A stretch of 64,000 nucleotides of DNA from assembly GCF_016406085.1 (NCBI RefSeq), contig NZ_JAEHFJ010000003.1:62001-126000 (forward strand), in the 5' to 3' direction. Made by a program: the position numbers and the translations under genes. Below are positions 28,536 through 37,414 of the stretch, in pieces (positions within the stretch are counted from its first letter, which is position 1; the number at the start of each line of letters is the position of its first letter). Source of the stretch: Aureibaculum flavum. Lineage in GTDB: Bacteria > Bacteroidota > Bacteroidia > Flavobacteriales > Flavobacteriaceae. A model generated the notes under the pieces. It was given only the letters and a program-made list of their open reading frames with translations. It had not been told where the DNA came from and ran no database searches.

Positions 28536-30398
28536 ATGAAGAAAAAATTTATATACATATTATCAATATTTTTCAGCTTAGTAAGCTGCGAAGACTACCT
28601 TGACGTAAACACCAATGTAGATGGCCCCTCTTATGCAGATGGCTATTTATATTTGGCTAATATTACCCAACAATACAATGGAATTTATTGGGACGGACGT
28701 GCTATAGCACCAATGGCTCAGATGTGGGGAACAACTTCTTATGCTAATTTTGCCCTTAATTATTACAGTGTTGGTAGTGATGCTGCTGGTGAAATTTGGA
28801 GAATGACCTATTGGAATCAAGGTCAGAACCTTGAAAACATGATTAATCAGTCTATGGACGCTGAAGATTGGACCTTGGCAGGTATTGGTTATGCAATGAA
28901 AGCTTTTAGCTGGGATTTGTTAACGAAGGTTCACGGTGAATTACCGATGAACGATGCTTTTGTACCAGATTTACTTTCACACGATTATGATTATCAAAAA
29001 GAAATTTATGCACAAGTAAGAGAGTGGGCCTATAAATCTATCGAATTATTAGAAAGAGCAGATGATCATGTTTATGCTGATAAAATTAGTTCTAATGACT
29101 TTATATATGAAGGAAATAAAGACAAGTGGATTAAATTTGCATATGCAGTTATTGTTCGTAATTTATCTTCTTTAACAAACAAAACAGATTTTGCAGCTAG
29201 TTATTCACAAGAATTGATAGATGCGGCAAGTAAATCTTTTCAAAGTCCTGATGATGATGCTACGGTATCCATTGCAGGAGGATCACAATCTGCTCCATTC
29301 AGTTCATTTAATAATTTTTGGGGAACGGCCAGAGGTAATTTATTAGACAACTACTTTCAACATGAATATGCTGTACAGGTATTTACTGGTACGGTACCAA
29401 CTTATGACGAAGCTACTGGCGATAAAAATAACCTTGATGTTGTTACCGAATATTACCCATTCGAACTTGCTGATAATCAAATTATCACGGATACATTAGT
29501 AAATGAATTAGGACATTTTGACCCACGAGTAACCGTTAAGTTATCTACAACGAGCAATCCAAACTATGAAAACTTAAGTAATGCAGACAGTGTAAAAACG
29601 TATGAGTACTACGGCGGAACCTTTACATCAGCAAATGGTCCCTTAGGCACGGCACCTTCCGTTTATGGAAGAATTGCAAACTCAGCCTATGAAGGTGCAG
29701 AACATGACGGAACTGGTCGTTGGTTATTTAGAGATGAAGCACCATACGTTATGACAACCTATGCTGAAATTCAGTTTTGTTTGGCAGAAGCCTATTGGAA
29801 AACAAACCAGACAACGCTTGCATTTGATGCTTTTAAAAGAGGCGTTAGTGCTGACATGCAAACATCGGCAAGATATATTAAAACAGGAACTTCTGGAAGT
29901 CCTACTGGAGGAGATAAAATTACAACTGCTTTATTTAATACATTGGCAGACGAATATCTAGAAGGTCCATTTGTAGGAGGATTAACAGACTTTTCATTAT
30001 CTCATATTATGATGCAGAAATGGGTATCTTTATATCCATGGGGAGCCGCAGAAGCATGGGTAGATATGCGTAAATATCACTTTGACGTAGATTATACAGG
30101 TGAATACCCTAGTGAAGGTAATGGATGGACACAAACCACAGTAGAACAAAAATGGGATACCAATCCAACTAAAGTATATAAAGGTCTCTATTTATCACCA
30201 GCTCAAGTTCAAGGACGAAAAGGAACTTACAATATAAACAATGAAGGTTCTCCAAGTTATAGAATAAGACCACGTTTTAATTCTGAATATATGTGGAATC
30301 TTAAATCATTGGAGATACTTACACCGATATCTGGAACGGCACCTAACTATCACACATCAATTCCTTGGTTTGCTTACCCTGGTGAGCTACCTCAATAA
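28536..30398 (+). CDS. SusD-like_2 nutrient-binding lipoprotein (pair 2)
   Basis: A 620-residue surface lipoprotein, longer than the 485-residue partner of pair 1. Lipobox FSLVSC (Cys18) is followed by EDYLDVNTN, the usual start of SusD proteins. Blocks that identify it: YLYLANITQQYNGIYWDGRA, LENMINQSMD, GYAMKAFSWDLLTKVHGELP, and TTYAEIQFCLAEAYWKT. A long insertion around residues 255-370 explains the extra length. The stop overlaps an ATG by one base, but the following lipoprotein more likely starts 47 nt later. Confidence 0.91.
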   Translation: MKKKFIYILSIFFSLVSCEDYLDVNTNVDGPSYADGYLYLANITQQYNGIYWDGRAIAPMAQMWGTTSYANFALNYYSVGSDAAGEIWRMTYWNQGQNLENMINQSMDAEDWTLAGIGYAMKAFSWDLLTKVHGELPMNDAFVPDLLSHDYDYQKEIYAQVREWAYKSIELLERADDHVYADKISSNDFIYEGNKDKWIKFAYAVIVRNLSSLTNKTDFAASYSQELIDAASKSFQSPDDDATVSIAGGSQSAPFSSFNNFWGTARGNLLDNYFQHEYAVQVFTGTVPTYDEATGDKNNLDVVTEYYPFELADNQIITDTLVNELGHFDPRVTVKLSTTSNPNYENLSNADSVKTYEYYGGTFTSANGPLGTAPSVYGRIANSAYEGAEHDGTGRWLFRDEAPYVMTTYAEIQFCLAEAYWKTNQTTLAFDAFKRGVSADMQTSARYIKTGTSGSPTGGDKITTALFNTLADEYLEGPFVGGLTDFSLSHIMMQKWVSLYPWGAAEAWVDMRKYHFDVDYTGEYPSEGNGWTQTTVEQKWDTNPTKVYKGLYLSPAQVQGRKGTYNINNEGSPSYRIRPRFNSEYMWNLKSLEILTPISGTAPNYHTSIPWFAYPGELPQ

Positions 30399-30412
30399 TG
30401 AGATATGTTAAC

Positions 30413-30444
30413 ACAAGAAATATACAAAACAAGAAATATACAAA
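30413..30444 (+). repeat. Perfect 16-bp tandem duplication before a start codon
   Basis: ACAAGAAATATACAAA occurs twice with no gap (30413-30428, 30429-30444), ending one base before the ATG at 30446. The unit is not a multiple of three, so it would shift any frame running through it; this supports the start at 30446 over 30398. Confidence 0.9.
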
Positions 30445-30445
30445 T

Positions 30446-31306
30446 ATGAAAAATATAACTAAAATAGGATTATTTCTCCTTTGCACTTTTTTAGTTGCAA
30501 GTTGCGAGAAAAATGAGATAGAATATATGGCTGAGGACGTTAGTACAACTACCGCACAATTCCAAATATTTTATATGATTCCAATAAGCACTGGATCTTC
30601 AAATTATATAAATAAAATAGAATTGAATGGTGAGCTATTATCAACTGACGCTTCTCCATTAAAAATTAATAGTTACCTCCCAACAAGTGTAGGTAAATAT
30701 TATACCACTCAAGCTGGAGCGTCAAAACTGACTTTCTATAAAGGCTCTGATTTAGATCTAGTTTATGATGTTAATGTAGATTTACCCGCAGGAAAATCTA
30801 CTATAATCATTTATAACTTTGATGAAGCTCCACTTATTATAGATGCAGAAGTGCCATATCCTACTTACACCACGGACGGAACTGGTGATTATACAAACAT
30901 CAGGTTTTATAACCTAATGTATGAGTCTGAAGGAGTACCTACTGATTTAACGCTACAATATCAATTTCAATATATAGTAGATAATGAGACAGGTGATAGA
31001 AGTGAATGGGCGAATTTAGGAGAACCGGTTGCCTTTGGAGAAGCTACTTCATGGAGTAAAGCAGATGTAAATAAAAGAATAGAAATATCTTCAGGTTATG
31101 GTTATATCTATTATCGTCTAAGAGTAATAGGAGATGATGGATCAGATCAAGGAAACTTAATTCTTAAAAATGCCTATGGAAACATGGTTGAATATAGCGA
31201 TTACTGGACTGGATATATTGGTTATGCAAGACACCATATATTTGTCGGCTATCGTAATGATTCACCAACATACCGTGCACGTGTAAGACAAATAACTGCA
31301 TTATAA
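30446..31306 (+). CDS. Surface lipoprotein associated with SusCD pair 2
   Basis: A 286-residue lipoprotein. The start at 30446 gives a clean lipoprotein signal (MKNITKIGLFLLCTFLVASC) with Cys20 and acidic residues after it. The mature protein is beta-rich; residues about 25-150 resemble DUF4397-like or bacterial Ig-like folds (INKIELNGELL, LPAGKSTIIIYNF). The C-terminal half has a repeated YRLRVIGDDGSD / YRARVRQ pattern. It follows susD directly and ends at a terminator, so it is the third gene of the operon and probably a surface glycan- or peptide-binding protein. I cannot name a family with certainty. Confidence 0.68.
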   Translation: MKNITKIGLFLLCTFLVASCEKNEIEYMAEDVSTTTAQFQIFYMIPISTGSSNYINKIELNGELLSTDASPLKINSYLPTSVGKYYTTQAGASKLTFYKGSDLDLVYDVNVDLPAGKSTIIIYNFDEAPLIIDAEVPYPTYTTDGTGDYTNIRFYNLMYESEGVPTDLTLQYQFQYIVDNETGDRSEWANLGEPVAFGEATSWSKADVNKRIEISSGYGYIYYRLRVIGDDGSDQGNLILKNAYGNMVEYSDYWTGYIGYARHHIFVGYRNDSPTYRARVRQITAL

Positions 31307-31327
31307 TTAGCAATTAAACCTGAGAGA

Positions 31328-31365
31328 AAAGCCAACTAATTAATTTTAGTTGGCTTTCTTTTTTT
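31328..31365 (+). terminator. Terminator after the SusCD pair 2 operon
   Basis: An 11-bp stem (31328-31338 with 31347-31357) is followed by a T-rich tail. Confidence 0.85.
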
Positions 31366-31412
31366 AGGAATATTCTAAACCTTTTTTTGTCTATACATCT
31401 GATTTAAGTCCA

Positions 31413-31835
31413 CTATTTCTCAATATATTTTATCTCCGTAGTAACTTCAGCAAACTGTCTAAACATCTCCATCACTCCACAATACCGATCTACTGATAAA
31501 TTTACAGACTTTTCAATCTTATCTTTTTTAAAATCTGAACCATAGAAATTATAAACTACATGTACTTTCTTATAAAATTTAGGATGTTCTTCAGTTAACT
31601 CAGCCGTAATATCAATGTTAAATGCATCCACTTCAGCTCTCATTTTCTTTAATAACGAAACAACATCTAATCCAGAACAGCCAGCTAATGCAGAAAGCAT
31701 CAGTGCCTTTGGTCTGTACCCTTCACCTTTACCTCCATCATCTACGCCGGCATCAATCATTAAATTTATTCCACTAGGGTTAGTAGATTCAAATTTCATG
31801 TCTCCTTTCCAAGTAGTTTTTACTGTATTTGTCAT
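31413..31835 (-). CDS. OsmC-family protein
   Basis: A 140-residue protein of the OsmC/Ohr superfamily, cytosolic thiol peroxidases or relatives. Both redox cysteines are in place: Cys53 in LAGCSGLDVVSLL and Cys119 in SVDRYCGVMEM. Length is normal. It is the last gene of a three-gene operon, 2 nt after the PLP enzyme and overlapping none. Many Bacteroidota OsmC proteins have no proven substrate; the context (epimerase, PLP enzyme) does not make an obvious peroxide role, so function is open. Confidence 0.88.
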   Translation of the reverse strand: MTNTVKTTWKGDMKFESTNPSGINLMIDAGVDDGGKGEGYRPKALMLSALAGCSGLDVVSLLKKMRAEVDAFNIDITAELTEEHPKFYKKVHVVYNFYGSDFKKDKIEKSVNLSVDRYCGVMEMFRQFAEVTTEIKYIEK

Positions 31836-31837
31836 TG

Positions 31838-32860
31838 CTATTTATTTAAAATTTTTATTAATCTATTTAAATCTTCTTCTGTATGATTCGCTGTGATTAC
31901 AATTCTATTCATCATATTTTTATAAGTAGGATATTTAAAATTTGTAATAATAATACCCTCAGTAAATAGCTTATTATAAACACCCTCATCTTCACTGTAA
32001 ATAACAGGATAATTTTTATTGAATTTTATACCGTCCTTAGCTTGTAATCTATCAGCAATAAAATTTAGATTGTTTACCAATCTTTTCTTTTGAGTCTCAT
32101 AAATATCCTCAGCCTTACAAAATGCTTCTAAATATGCAGGATTTGCAGCGGAAGAAGAGACAAACATTGATTCGTTTCTTAACTTATTGATAAATTCTCT
32201 ATTCCCAGCAATAACTCCACCAGATAAACTTAAGGCTTTTCCTAAAGAGGAAACCATAATTTTACTTTCAACATTTGAATGTTGTATACCGCCAAAAACG
32301 CCATTACCATTTTCACCCAAAACACCTAAACTATGTGATTCATCAATTACTAATGTAATTTTTTTAGAGGTTGATATGTTATCCAAAAAATTAAAAGATA
32401 CTGGGGCTACTTCTAGACCCAAGATAGCATCAACTGTAATTACAATTTCTTCATCGGTTGCTTCAAGCAATCGCGGATGTAACTTATTATCAATAAACAA
32501 AGGCAAGCTGCCGTCCGCTAAAATTGCAGGATGTGTCTTTGGATAATGAAAAAATATAGGATTTGACTTCTTCAAAAAATCAATAACTAATCTACCTGCG
32601 AGTGTTCCAGAAGAAACTGTTAATACGTCCTCCGCACCTATTTGTTCAGCAAAATAGTTTTCAAACTGATCATATATTGAAAGTTTAATATTTGAATTAC
32701 GTGAACTACCATAAAAGGTTCCCCATTTTTTAATAGCACCCAATAGAATGTCAACAAACTCAGGGTGTGTTGCTAAGCCCAAATATCCAGTTCCGCCGAA
32801 ATATAGGTATTCATTACCCTCAACAGTAATGGTTCTATCCGGAAAATTATCTACAATCAT
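31838..32860 (-). CDS. Alpha-oxoamine-synthase-like PLP enzyme
   Basis: A 340-residue fold-type I PLP protein most like 8-amino-7-oxononanoate synthase and 2-amino-3-ketobutyrate ligase. The signature VIDESHSLGVLGENGNG (about 171-187) has the ring-stacking or Asp/His residues (Asp173, His176), and the PLP Lys is Lys208 in SSLGKALSLSGG. It is about 45-60 residues shorter than biotin or ketobutyrate enzymes, mainly at the N-terminus, and is not in a biotin cluster. Its ATG overlaps the stop of the epimerase gene by one base, so the two are translationally coupled. The reaction is unknown; a role with dipeptide-derived amino acids is only a guess. Confidence 0.82.
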   Translation of the reverse strand: MIVDNFPDRTITVEGNEYLYFGGTGYLGLATHPEFVDILLGAIKKWGTFYGSSRNSNIKLSIYDQFENYFAEQIGAEDVLTVSSGTLAGRLVIDFLKKSNPIFFHYPKTHPAILADGSLPLFIDNKLHPRLLEATDEEIVITVDAILGLEVAPVSFNFLDNISTSKKITLVIDESHSLGVLGENGNGVFGGIQHSNVESKIMVSSLGKALSLSGGVIAGNREFINKLRNESMFVSSSAANPAYLEAFCKAEDIYETQKKRLVNNLNFIADRLQAKDGIKFNKNYPVIYSEDEGVYNKLFTEGIIITNFKYPTYKNMMNRIVITANHTEEDLNRLIKILNK

Positions 32861-33873
32861 TAAGCAATTAATTTAACTCCGGTACCGTTCAACTCACTAT
32901 ATGTAATAACCCCGTCAGTAATGGTAATACCGTCGGCAATATCATTTGAAAGTAAGATCGCTCCATCCATATCAACAAAATCTAATAAAGGCAATAAATG
33001 TGCAATTGCAGATATACCAACAGAAGATTCCGTCATACAACCTACCATCGTTTTCATTCCTAATTTTCTTGCCTTTTCTAACATTCGTTTTCCAGAGGTT
33101 AACCCACCACATTTTGTCAATTTTACATTAACACCATGAAAGTGATTGTGGCATTTCATTACATCTGCCTCTACCATACAACTTTCATCTGCTATTATTG
33201 GTAAAACTGATTTTAAGAATAATGTTTTATGTCCACCCCAATCATCTGCTTTTAAAGGTTGCTCTATAAACTCTACTCCCAATTCTTTTAATACAACTGC
33301 ATTTTTGAGTGTTTCATCAACCGACCAACCACAATTGGCATCTACTCTAAAAACAGCATCGGTATGTTTTCTCAACTCTTTAATTATAGCAATATCTTCT
33401 TTTGTACCTAACTTAATTTTATACAAAGGCCAAGGTTTTTCCTTTAGTTTAGAAACCATTTTTTCAATGGTATCAATACCTATAGTATAATCAGTGATTG
33501 GGTTATTATTAATATCGAGCCCCCAATATTCATATAGTTTTACTCCCTTTTTTCTTGCATACAAATCATTATAAGCCAAATCTAACGCACAGAGAGCAAA
33601 CATATTATCCTTTAATTTAGGATACATTATTTGCCAAAACGCTGAAGGTTCCAACGTTGCATTCGCTTTAATTAAGGACTCCAACGCCGTTAAATCAGCA
33701 GACATTTTTTCAATAGTAGCTCCGTAATAGGGATTGGCTGTGGCTTCTCCATAACCAGAAATTTCTCCATCCTTTAATTCAACGACAAGGCTTTCTTGAA
33801 CGTCTCTTGCTTCTCTTGAAATTCGAAATGTATGTTCTAATTTTAACTCGTAGGGTCTAAGTATTAGTTGCAT
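32860..33873 (-). CDS. L-Ala-D/L-Glu (dipeptide) epimerase
   Basis: A 337-residue enolase-superfamily enzyme. The active site matches the AE-epimerase group in order and spacing: Lys152 and Lys154 (YKIKLG), Asp178 (VDANCGWS), Glu204 (EFIEQPL), Asp229 (IIADESCM) and Lys251 (GVNVKLTKCGG). The spacing Asp229 to Lys251 (22) equals that of E. coli YcjG. Such enzymes convert L-Ala-D-Glu from murein peptides to L-Ala-L-Glu so it can be hydrolysed and used. It is the first gene of the operon with the PLP enzyme and OsmC. The family also includes epimerases for other dipeptides, so the exact substrate is not proven. Confidence 0.88.
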   Translation of the reverse strand: MQLILRPYELKLEHTFRISREARDVQESLVVELKDGEISGYGEATANPYYGATIEKMSADLTALESLIKANATLEPSAFWQIMYPKLKDNMFALCALDLAYNDLYARKKGVKLYEYWGLDINNNPITDYTIGIDTIEKMVSKLKEKPWPLYKIKLGTKEDIAIIKELRKHTDAVFRVDANCGWSVDETLKNAVVLKELGVEFIEQPLKADDWGGHKTLFLKSVLPIIADESCMVEADVMKCHNHFHGVNVKLTKCGGLTSGKRMLEKARKLGMKTMVGCMTESSVGISAIAHLLPLLDFVDMDGAILLSNDIADGITITDGVITYSELNGTGVKLIA

Positions 33874-34173
33874 AAAATTATATTTAATGAAAATTAAAAA
33901 TAAGGGTATTTATCCAAATAACAATAAAACAATTATTAAAATGAATAGATATCTTTTTTGATATTTTGAACCATAATTTCATCAATTAAAACCATCTGTA
34001 GAAAATAATCAACGAAGCCAAATAGGACTTTTTAAGTATTGATATTCTGAAAAAAATTAGTTCTGTTATAGGGTTTACTTTTTCTACTTTGAGATTTAGT
34101 TGTAATTTGGTACTTCTAAATTTTAGAGTTTGTAATCTAAAATCTCAAGTCTAACATCTCAAATCAAAATTAT
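33874..34173. other. Intergenic region without a gene (300 nt)
   Basis: AT-rich divergent gap between the epimerase operon and the AhpD-like gene. I see no RNA gene. The last 90 nt (34084-34168) are a run of related short phrases such as GAGATTTAG, AATCTAAAATCTCAAG and ACATCTCAAATC, partly self-complementary, which look like degenerate repeat debris. No exact Bacteroidota promoter was found. Confidence 0.5.
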
Positions 34174-34764
34174 ATGCCTTTAGTAACTCCATTATCATCA
34201 GAACATGATATAGAAACCAAAAAATTAGCTGAATTTTTTAATGAAACCTTAGGGTTTTGTCCCAATTCAGTATTAACAATGCAACGCAGACCCGCAATTA
34301 GTAAAGCTTTTATCAATTTAAACAAAGCGGTAATGGCAAATGAAGGCAGGGTAACCTCAGCCTTAAAACGAATGATTGCTTGGGTAAGTAGTAATTCAAC
34401 GGGGTGTCGTTACTGCCAAGCACATGCCATAAGAGCCGCAGAACGTTATGGAGCAGAACAAGAACAATTAGATAATATTTGGGAATACAGAACACATCCC
34501 GCATTTAATGAAGCTGAACGTGCTGCACTTGATTTTTCATTGGCAGCAAGTCAAGTACCGAACGATGTAGACGAAAAAATTAAAAAAAGATTATATGAAT
34601 ATTGGGATGAGGGTGAGATTGTAGAAATGTTAGGTGTAATATCTCTCTTTGGATACTTAAACAGATGGAACGACTCCATGGGTACATCTATAGAAGAAGG
34701 TGCCGTTGAAAGTGGTAACCAATATTTAGGGAAACACGGTTGGGAAAAAGGAAAACATATTTAA
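34174..34764 (+). CDS. AhpD-like carboxymuconolactone-decarboxylase-family protein
   Basis: A 196-residue protein of the AhpD/CMD superfamily ('peroxidase-related enzyme' group). The redox motif is Cys78-x2-Cys81-x2-His84 in STGCRYCQAHAIRAAERYG, as in AhpD. The rest is all-helical with NEAERAALDFSLAAS and a tail ending in LGKHGWEKGKH. It is predicted to act as a cytosolic thiol peroxidase or disulfide reductase partner. It is followed by recJ after 39 nt and probably shares its transcript. Confidence 0.87.
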   Translation: MPLVTPLSSEHDIETKKLAEFFNETLGFCPNSVLTMQRRPAISKAFINLNKAVMANEGRVTSALKRMIAWVSSNSTGCRYCQAHAIRAAERYGAEQEQLDNIWEYRTHPAFNEAERAALDFSLAASQVPNDVDEKIKKRLYEYWDEGEIVEMLGVISLFGYLNRWNDSMGTSIEEGAVESGNQYLGKHGWEKGKHI

Positions 34765-34803
34765 TAAATTTTAAATAAAAAAATACTTCTAAAAAACAAT
34801 ACT

Positions 34804-36504
34804 ATGCGTTGGACATTAAAGCCTTTACCAACATTAGATAAAGTAAGTAGCTTAGCAAAAAAGTTGTCTATTGACACTAATTTGGCTACGCTTTTAGTGC
34901 AACGCAACATTGAAACTTTCGAGGAAGCCAAATCATTTTTTAGACCTGATTTATCAAGGTTACATGATCCTTTTTTAATGCAAGACATGCAAAAAGCAGT
35001 TGACCGCATTGAAAAAGCAATTGCTAATGATGAAAACATTTTGGTCTTTGGTGATTATGACGTTGATGGCACAACAGCAGTCTCTTTAATGTCTTCTTAT
35101 TTAAAAACCTATTACCCAAATGTTGCTACTTACATTCCGGATAGATACCAAGAAGGTTATGGTATTTCTTATAAAGGTATAGACTTTGCTGAAGACAATA
35201 ATTTTTCATTAATAATTGCATTAGATTGTGGTGTAAAAGCAATTGATAAAGTCGATTATGCCAACAATAAAAATATTGATTTTATTATATGTGATCACCA
35301 TAGACCTGGTAACGAACTTCCCAAAGCAGCAGCCGTTTTAGACCCAAAAAGAGAAGACTGTAACTATCCATTTGATGAATTATGTGGTTGTGGTGTTGGC
35401 TTTAAATTAGTGCAAGCGTTGGCTTCGAGACGTAATCAAACTATTGACGATTTAATGCCGTATTTAGATTTGCTAGCAACTGCAATTGCTGCAGATATTG
35501 TCCCTATGAATGGTGAAAACAGAATTCTTGCCTATTATGGTTTGGAACGGATTAACACCAATCCTAGAAGTGGAATTAGAGCCATGACACATCAATTAAA
35601 AAAAGAGGTGTTAACTATTACTGATGTTGTTTTTGTGATTGCCCCAAGAATAAATGCGGCAGGTAGAATGAAACATGGAAATTATGCTGTTGAGTTATTA
35701 TGTGAAGAAGATTTTGAAACAGCTCAAACTATGGCAGCTGATATTGAAGTTTTTAATAACGACCGTCGCGATCTGGATAAACTAATTACCATTGAAGCCC
35801 TGCAACAAATTGAAGAAAATAATGAAACAGAAGATTTTTCTTCAGTAGTTTACCAAGAAGATTGGCATAAAGGAGTCATTGGTATTGTTGCTTCTCGTTT
35901 AATTGAAAATTATTATCGCCCTACCCTAGTCTTCACAAAAAGTGGTGATAAATTAGCGGCTTCCGCCCGATCCGTAAGCGGGTTTGATGTGTACAATGCC
36001 CTAGAAGCCTGCTCGGAATTTATTGAGCAATTTGGAGGTCATAAATATGCTGCAGGACTTACTTTATCACAAGAAAACTATAAAAATTTTAAAGATAAGT
36101 TCGAAGAAGTAGTAAAAAATAGTATTCCTCCAGAACTATTACAACCAGAAATTAAAATTGATTTGGAGCTAGAATTATCAGCAGTAACTCCTAAATTTTA
36201 TCGAATTCTACAACAGTTTGCACCTTGTGGCCCTCTGAATATGAGTCCCGTTTTTATGAGTAAAAATGTAAAAGACACAGGTTATTCTAGAAAAGTTGGT
36301 GCAGATGAAGATCACTTAAAATTGAGCATTGTTTCAGAAGACGGAACAAAATTTAACGGTATTGGTTTTAATTTAGGTAAAAAACATGCCGAAATTTCTA
36401 ACGGACTACCTTTTGATATCGTTTACACCATAGGTGAAAACACTTGGAACGGCAATACTTCGTTGCAGTTGATTGTGAAGGATGTTCGATCTAGTCTTCT
36501 GTAG
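34804..36504 (+). CDS. recJ: Single-strand-specific exonuclease RecJ
   Basis: A 566-residue 5'-3' exonuclease for recombination and mismatch repair. The DHH domain is complete: FGDYDVDGTTA (residues 82-92), LDCGVKA, and Asp164-His165-His166 (ICDHHRPG), the metal-binding DHH motif. The DHHA1 domain carries SARSVSGFDVYNALEAC and FGGHKYAAGLTL. An OB-fold follows. Length equals other Bacteroidota RecJ proteins. The start MRWTLKPLP is the usual one. Confidence 0.97.
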   Translation: MRWTLKPLPTLDKVSSLAKKLSIDTNLATLLVQRNIETFEEAKSFFRPDLSRLHDPFLMQDMQKAVDRIEKAIANDENILVFGDYDVDGTTAVSLMSSYLKTYYPNVATYIPDRYQEGYGISYKGIDFAEDNNFSLIIALDCGVKAIDKVDYANNKNIDFIICDHHRPGNELPKAAAVLDPKREDCNYPFDELCGCGVGFKLVQALASRRNQTIDDLMPYLDLLATAIAADIVPMNGENRILAYYGLERINTNPRSGIRAMTHQLKKEVLTITDVVFVIAPRINAAGRMKHGNYAVELLCEEDFETAQTMAADIEVFNNDRRDLDKLITIEALQQIEENNETEDFSSVVYQEDWHKGVIGIVASRLIENYYRPTLVFTKSGDKLAASARSVSGFDVYNALEACSEFIEQFGGHKYAAGLTLSQENYKNFKDKFEEVVKNSIPPELLQPEIKIDLELELSAVTPKFYRILQQFAPCGPLNMSPVFMSKNVKDTGYSRKVGADEDHLKLSIVSEDGTKFNGIGFNLGKKHAEISNGLPFDIVYTIGENTWNGNTSLQLIVKDVRSSLL

Positions 36505-36680
36505 GCAGTGGCAGTCCGCAGTCCTTTTAAATCAAGACGGAAAGAATCAGGAATCAAGACAAAAAGTAAACAATATGGTCTATTTCATTCCTGTCATTCA
36601 GAACGTAGCAAACGAATTATAGAATATTCAAGTAATTCAAAGCTAAGTGAAGAATCTCTCAAATGTAAAACGGATTTAAC
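36503..36680. repeat. Intergenic repeat debris after recJ
   Basis: Three kinds of repeat-like sequence lie together. At 36503-36524 there are near-copies of GGCAGT/GCAGTCC. At 36530-36560 AATCAAGAC occurs twice, 22 nt apart. At about 36592-36662 there is a divided form of the flavobacterial element whose translation reads CHSERS...EESL: its left part (GTCATTCAGAACGTAGC) and right part (GTGAAGAATCTC) are separated by about 36 extra nt. An 85-residue open frame over this stretch is not a real gene. Confidence 0.55.
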
Positions 36681-36703
36681 AAACTTCTTGAGGAGTAATT
36701 CTT

Positions 36704-37327
36704 TCATTTTAATTTTACAGAATGTGTCTTTACATCCCAATACAATTTGTTTTTGTTCTTTTTGAACCAATTTTCGATAAATGTAATTTGTTTACTAGTT
36801 GGAATATCTAAGTCGGATTCTTCATCATAATAAACATCTTTGATTTCAGTTAGATTTATTAAGAATACAATAGCGTCGATGTAAGGAGGGTCTTCGAAGT
36901 ATCTATTTTTAATTGACTTTTTAACCAATTTCAATTTCTTTTTAAAATATTTTATTGGGTTGTTTCTAACGGAGATTGGATTACCTTTGATTTTAACGGT
37001 ATCTCTTTCTAAATATAATTTTTTCCTATTTAGTTTATACCAAGCTTTCCAATCTAAATAGTTTTCTTCTGAAGCTTCACACCCTTCATAAGAGTAAGTA
37101 TAACAATCTAATTTTGTAAGAATGACAAGAAAAGTGGTAGTCTCTTCAAAATTATTATTTGAATCATCACTAAAACCGGATTCTGTATAAATTTCTTTAA
37201 AATATCTTTTGATGAGAGAGAGATGCTTTTGATAAATTTTTCGTGCAGCCTTATTAGTATCATCAACTTTTTGAGCGTTGCAGATACATGAAAAATTAAT
37301 TGCCAATAAAATTAAAAAAGATTTCAT
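36704..37327 (-). CDS. Unassigned secreted protein
   Basis: I do not recognise the family. The 207-residue product has a signal peptide (MKSFLILLAINFSCICNAQ). The mature part is highly charged, Lys-rich and probably helical, with two related halves: WKAWYKLNRKKLYLERDTVK (about 90-110) and the final ENWFKKNKNKLYWDVKTHSVK. Each half also carries a hydrophobic FLVILT / VFLINLT segment, so the protein may be a duplicated module. It has no visible catalytic motif. It is between recJ repeat debris and rpe, with 87 nt to rpe, and may be transcribed alone. Confidence 0.6.
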   Translation of the reverse strand: MKSFLILLAINFSCICNAQKVDDTNKAARKIYQKHLSLIKRYFKEIYTESGFSDDSNNNFEETTTFLVILTKLDCYTYSYEGCEASEENYLDWKAWYKLNRKKLYLERDTVKIKGNPISVRNNPIKYFKKKLKLVKKSIKNRYFEDPPYIDAIVFLINLTEIKDVYYDEESDLDIPTSKQITFIENWFKKNKNKLYWDVKTHSVKLK

Positions 37328-37414
37328 TTTATTTAACTGTCCTCTTGAAAATTATTGAAATGAAAATATATTTTCTTATAAAGCTAACAAGATAAGCTCA
37401 TTGAGTAGTGTTCT

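Noticed and set aside
34084-34168. CRISPR-like or tandem repeat array
   Set aside because: Units differ in length and sequence, with no regular spacers; looks like degenerate repeat debris.
33874-34173. Possible RNA gene in the gap before the AhpD-like gene
   Set aside because: Self-complementary phrases are short and irregular; no tRNA, SRP or other known RNA pattern could be fitted.
36508-36765. 85-residue open frame after recJ
   Set aside because: It runs through repeat debris (reads CHSERS...EESL), has no start signal of its own and overlaps the real minus-strand gene at 36704.
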